A DNA stretch of 64,000 nucleotides from Micromonospora sp. HK10 (GTDB taxonomy: Bacteria > Actinomycetota > Actinomycetes > Mycobacteriales > Micromonosporaceae). The stretch covers positions 62,001 through 126,000 of the forward strand of contig NZ_KQ058810.1 in the NCBI RefSeq assembly GCF_000982955.1, in the 5' to 3' direction. Positions 62,701-64,000 of the stretch are shown here, piece by piece. Position 1 is the stretch's first letter. Every line of letters begins with the position of its first letter. Below the pieces are notes generated by a model. The model was not told the DNA's origin. It saw nothing but the letters and a program-made list of their open reading frames with translations, and did not search any database. The translations under genes and the position numbers were made by a program.

Positions 62701-63747
62701 GTTGGTGCTGTTGTTGCCGCCCTTCATGTCGTCCGAGCAGCCCACATAGCTGCGCTCGATGTAACCCGGCCAGAAGTCGAAGCCCTCCCCGATCCACGAC
62801 GGCTGACTGTTCGAGGCGTCCGACTGGCCGTCCACGGCGTCCGAGGAGTAGGCCAGGCCCAGGCTCGGCGCCGGGCCACCGATCGACGGCGGCACCCGCA
62901 TCGGGTACGACCACGAGAAGCCACCCGTGGAGGTGCCCGCCGACCAGGTCGAGCTGATCGACAGCGGGGTCGCCGCGAAGTCGCCCTCCGTGCCGGACGG
63001 GCCGGCGGCGAGAGCGACCAGCGTCGAGGCGGCGGTGCCGGCCGCGGGCAGCGGCACCTCGGCGCTGACCGCACCACCGTCGTTGCGGGACGCCAGCGGA
63101 GTGGCCGCACAGCCGGCCTTTCCAGGGCTGGTCAGCGCGCACTCCGGCACGTTCCAGAGCTTGAGCCGAGAGGACCAGTTACCGCCGTAGGCGTACTTGA
63201 AGCTGCGGTAGTCCACCGACACGGTGGCCGCGCCCGGGCCCGGGGCCGTCTTCGCGGCCCCGGCCGGCGCGTCCCCGGCGACCCGCAGCAGCAGCCCGTC
63301 CCGCCACTGCTGCGGCGCGCCCGCCCGATCCAGGACCTCGACCGACACCGCCTGGGTACGCGCGCCCGCCGCGCCCGCGCCGCGGGCCACCGACACCGGC
63401 AGGTCGCCGGCCTTGGCCGCCGGCGCGGCGGCCCGCCGCTGACCCGACACCGCGGCCGGCAGGGCCACCGACGCCCGGCCCGGCTTCGGCCACACCGGTG
63501 CCGCCAGCTGCGCGCTGGGCACCTCCTTCGCCGGCCGGGCGCGGCCCGTGGCCACAGCGCCGTGGGAGTCGACCTTTTCCCGCTGCGCCGCCAGGTGCGG
63601 CGTGGGCTTCGCGGCCGCCTGAGCGGGCGCGGTGAGCCCGGACGCGACGAGTGCGCCGCTGACGATCGCGACGATCAGCGCACGGGCCCGGGCCCGACTC
63701 GACCGTTGTCGTCCGGTGGCGCGGAGGGTGCGAGAAGTGGGTGTCAC
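56776..63747 (-). CDS. Secreted RHS-repeat polymorphic toxin with HINT module
   Basis: A 2323-residue exported protein. GTG 63747 is preceded by ATGGAGGCACG and starts a signal peptide (ALIVAIVSGALVASGLTAPA, cut near residue 46). RHS/YD repeats (LNEYDTMGRRIGL, YDPSGRLARAWE) build the shell, closed by the core motif GAREYDPGLGRFISVDPVQD with YAYGNNSPITFADPTG (to about residue 1883). A linker with a hydrophobic part follows (DFFGITDILDCIHGDLMACA). Residues about 2057-2200 are an intein-like HINT domain (HSFAPGTRVAMAGGEDRPIE ... HTYHVVAGESSVLVHNC). The last 123 residues, starting GGDLPNHAPTCECATGGQ and ending CLVCGKMLFDAAKRRLSRG, are an unrecognised tip, presumably the toxin. GC falls towards the tip, as is usual for exchanged toxin ends. 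Confidence 0.93.
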   Translation of the reverse strand: MTPTSRTLRATGRQRSSRARARALIVAIVSGALVASGLTAPAQAAAKPTPHLAAQREKVDSHGAVATGRARPAKEVPSAQLAAPVWPKPGRASVALPAAVSGQRRAAAPAAKAGDLPVSVARGAGAAGARTQAVSVEVLDRAGAPQQWRDGLLLRVAGDAPAGAAKTAPGPGAATVSVDYRSFKYAYGGNWSSRLKLWNVPECALTSPGKAGCAATPLASRNDGGAVSAEVPLPAAGTAASTLVALAAGPSGTEGDFAATPLSISSTWSAGTSTGGFSWSYPMRVPPSIGGPAPSLGLAYSSDAVDGQSDASNSQPSWIGEGFDFWPGYIERSYVGCSDDMKGGNNSTNRTGDQCWRSQNATMSLNGRGTELIFETGKGWHGRSEDGSKVEKLAGATNGDNDGEYWKVTTTDGTQYYFGLEKLPGQSAATDSAWTVPVAGNHSGEDCYNTSFASSFCDQAWRWNLDYVVDPRGNTMSYWYAPETNYYARNATSTSKAKYDRGGVLTRIDYGTWDRKRADGSVDRSVTPTAQVLFSTADRCAASCSTHDAAHWKDVPWDQECTSTAANCGENYAPTFWSTRRLSKITTQVWDTTKTTAAWQPVESWTLTHSWPAVGDGSDHAGMWLTSIVRAGLVGGTDTMPAVTFEPVSMPNRVLTKNNTTNNRMRMGNIVTETGAKIQVTYSRQDCTSSSLPATAYGNTRRCYPVITPDPYDYDGPEITEWWHKYVVTNVSESDLMVVVGDTDHGQPVQNTSYEYLGGAAWHYADDNGLIKPKRKTWNQFRGYAQVEVRKGDAPSRTLTRTTFLRGMHGDKASNTAGDTRSVPVAASLGSETVYDEDQFAGMVREQVVYNGDDTKPVSKTVNVPWRSAPLATRTVNGDTVTARWTNTRVSYTGTALGVNGAGGWRVTSTESTFDDTYGTTISAQDNGDTSKTGDEKCYTYSYNRNTGKNLTQLVKRTTAVALKCGVAPTSTDDILADEQKFYDGATSVDTAPTYGAVSRVDKLKDWSASGGTVWQTTSKATFDVFGRPATTTDTRGNTVTTAYTPAAGQVTRVTTSTPDPAGGSSPWTTTLDQLPYWGSPSRTTDYNGRVADMEYDPSGRLARAWEVGWSKAEHPDSPSVRHSYVFAANRGAYPYVKTTKLHAGGGYRDTYQIYDAFLRPRQTQSPAVGGGRVISDTLYDKAGRAVTAYQAHLEPGTPAGGLWWEPEWSVPALTRTVYDDASRATDEIFYGTDGVTNLVEKWRTTTRYLGDSTTVTPPRGGTVTTTRTDAQGRTVELRQRVDATGVKPDLKTTYTYNRKGQLAKVVDSLANEWVNTYDVKGRLKSAKDPDKGTSTTNYNDYDEPISTTDANGNVLLNEYDTMGRRIGLYEGSISPATKRGEWKYDKLFTGQVVRGQLTESTRYEATGGTRYAYTNRVTGFNTRYQPTGAQYVIPDVEGAKLAGTWGYGFGYSPYTGDATSVTYPAGGGLTTETVTTGYDATTGLPTSLGTNLINVGSYVIGQQYTEYGEPTLTTRKTNGGVYVEDTTSYDLTTRRISQYRVQPETAAGTVQNTTYGYSDIGNVMSIKDAPQVGSADTQCFGYDELRRLTRAWTPKAGVDCGTAPSVTNLGGPAPYWHDWTIDDAGNRKTETVHTTLGDTVRDYVTPTSGQNAVRPHAVTSVTTGAPGQSAVTTRYAYDGAGNMTCRPVAAAANDCGTGANSQTLAWNSEGKLSTVTAGGQNVETNIYDAVGNRLIRRDATGSTLYLPGQEIRAEKTSVVTGTRYYTFAGKTVATRNPTALTWLYSDHQGTQQVGVDANSQQVSVRRQTPYGDPRGSQPQWSNQKGFVGGDKDPTGLTHIGAREYDPGLGRFISVDPVQDLADPQQWNAYAYGNNSPITFADPTGLRACSDDACGPGADYEDLYGRYVKVKGDNDGCGGKCGDDDWAQARAAHQAGGGNGGGKGSGGGKGGKTGPSEEDIKRAQEVKKQNAISIIIKAGGQLLLDFFGITDILDCIHGDLMACAWTLVGMLPWGKALQMAKKIKPIASTLAKAGRALMKWSDDVKWADDVLQMAASCVKHSFAPGTRVAMAGGEDRPIEEIEVGDEVLATDPETGKTEARPVTRTHTNNDVDLTDVTVLGEDGAEAVLDTTQHHPFWSEDRGDWVDAQDLRVGEKLRALDGDKVTVKAVHSYAGAKLMHDLTVAETHTYHVVAGESSVLVHNCGGDLPNHAPTCECATGGQMRVQLEPPSSRVPEIGTARTRAGDETAAEAGKADTRTKDAIKGVDNVGKMVTSAVPDAPPVVNAADPNASIGGALVACLVCGKMLFDAAKRRLSRGSNRAGP

Positions 63748-63905
63748 CGTGCCTCCATAGGGGTGACCGAAGGGAAGCCCTGTCCAGGGCGGGAGAGGTC
63801 GCACACAGCAGTGCCGCTCGCCGGGCCCCGCAGCAGGGGCCGTGGCGTGATGGTGAGCGTGCGCTCGGTGGCGGAAGGTGCGGGCAGGCCGGGGCGGCGA
63901 TGCCG

Positions 63906-63925
63906 GGCCGGTCAGCAGACCGGCC
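63906..63925 (-). terminator. Hairpin after the partial gene at the right edge
   Basis: GGCCGGTC (63906-63913), AGCA loop, GACCGGCC (63918-63925), located 36-55 bp past the stop of the gene entering from the right edge. The rest of 63748-63960 upstream of the RHS start shows no promoter I can name. Confidence 0.6.
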
Positions 63926-63960
63926 GGATCGTCACCGCCCCGGCTCGCAGTGCGCCGGGA

Positions 63961-64000
63961 TCAGAGGTAGCTGACGACGAGCCGGGCGCTGCCCGGGTAC
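63961..64000 (-). CDS. 3' end of a further gene (partial)
   Basis: The last 40 bases read on the minus strand end with YPGSARLVVSYL and a TGA at 63961-63963. The closing R-L-V-V-S-Y strand is like the end of DNRLRE/LamG-type secreted beta domains, such as the segment in the LamG protein at 52157-55852. Only 13 codons are visible, so the assignment is tentative. Confidence 0.45.
   Translation of the reverse strand, partial: YPGSARLVVSYL

Overview
The window is high-GC actinobacterial chromosome. GTG and leaderless starts are frequent, and the content (CBM2-bearing secreted hydrolases, DUF397/Scr1-type regulators, an F420-dependent oxidoreductase, Spo0M, an HelR-like ATPase, LamG and RHS giants) best fits the Micromonosporaceae, most likely Micromonospora or a close relative. 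That placement is an inference from gene content and codon style. I saw no rRNA, tRNA, CRISPR array, transposase or phage structural gene.

Layout. 0-1.4 kb: a sulfonate/taurine-type ABC uptake operon (ATPase cut by the window edge, binding lipoprotein) headed by a 25-residue leader peptide ending in Cys. 1.6-9.1 kb: DUF4236 protein, K+ channel, TcmP-like protein, a divergent MarR/glyoxalase pair around one operator, a TPR membrane protein, and an OmpR-type two-component system whose kinase carries a low-complexity insertion in its ATPase domain. 9.2-16.2 kb: LolA-like protein, HelR-like RNAP-recycling ATPase, small membrane and disordered proteins, Spo0M, GNAT, DUF397. 16.2-29.5 kb: a galactomannan/galacto-oligosaccharide locus with DeoR regulator and GH42 beta-galactosidase divergent from an ABC importer plus GH36 alpha-galactosidase, then an ECF sigma pair, and a CBM2-linked polysaccharide deacetylase facing a CBM2-linked GH5 mannanase. 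29.8-31.9 kb: a membrane-anchored NACHT ATPase. 32.1-38.5 kb: F420 oxidoreductase/hydrolase operon and a lipid-handling operon (DAG-kinase family, YihY, double PAP2, EEP phosphatase). 38.6-40.3 kb: Clp-N/HTH pair and a PP2C phosphatase.

40.5-52 kb is a hypoxia/dormancy island resembling the mycobacterial DosR regulon: two tandem universal-stress proteins, phosphoketolase, a P1B-type ATPase fused to hemerythrin, two Acg-type nitroreductases, a GAF-GAF sensor kinase with the DosS-type haem histidine, and a DevR-like regulator. Two near-identical 14-bp palindromes matching the DosR box (41380-41393 and 50817-50830) lie upstream of the phosphoketolase and of devR. 

52.1-64 kb is a contact-toxin style locus: a 1231-residue secreted LamG protein, a small candidate immunity gene, and a 2323-residue secreted RHS protein with an intein-like HINT module and an unrecognised Cys-containing tip. 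The last 40 bases hold the 3' end of another gene.

A recurrent oddity is short tandem repeats (18-54 bp units) sitting at gene 3' ends, some of them duplicating the stop codon itself.
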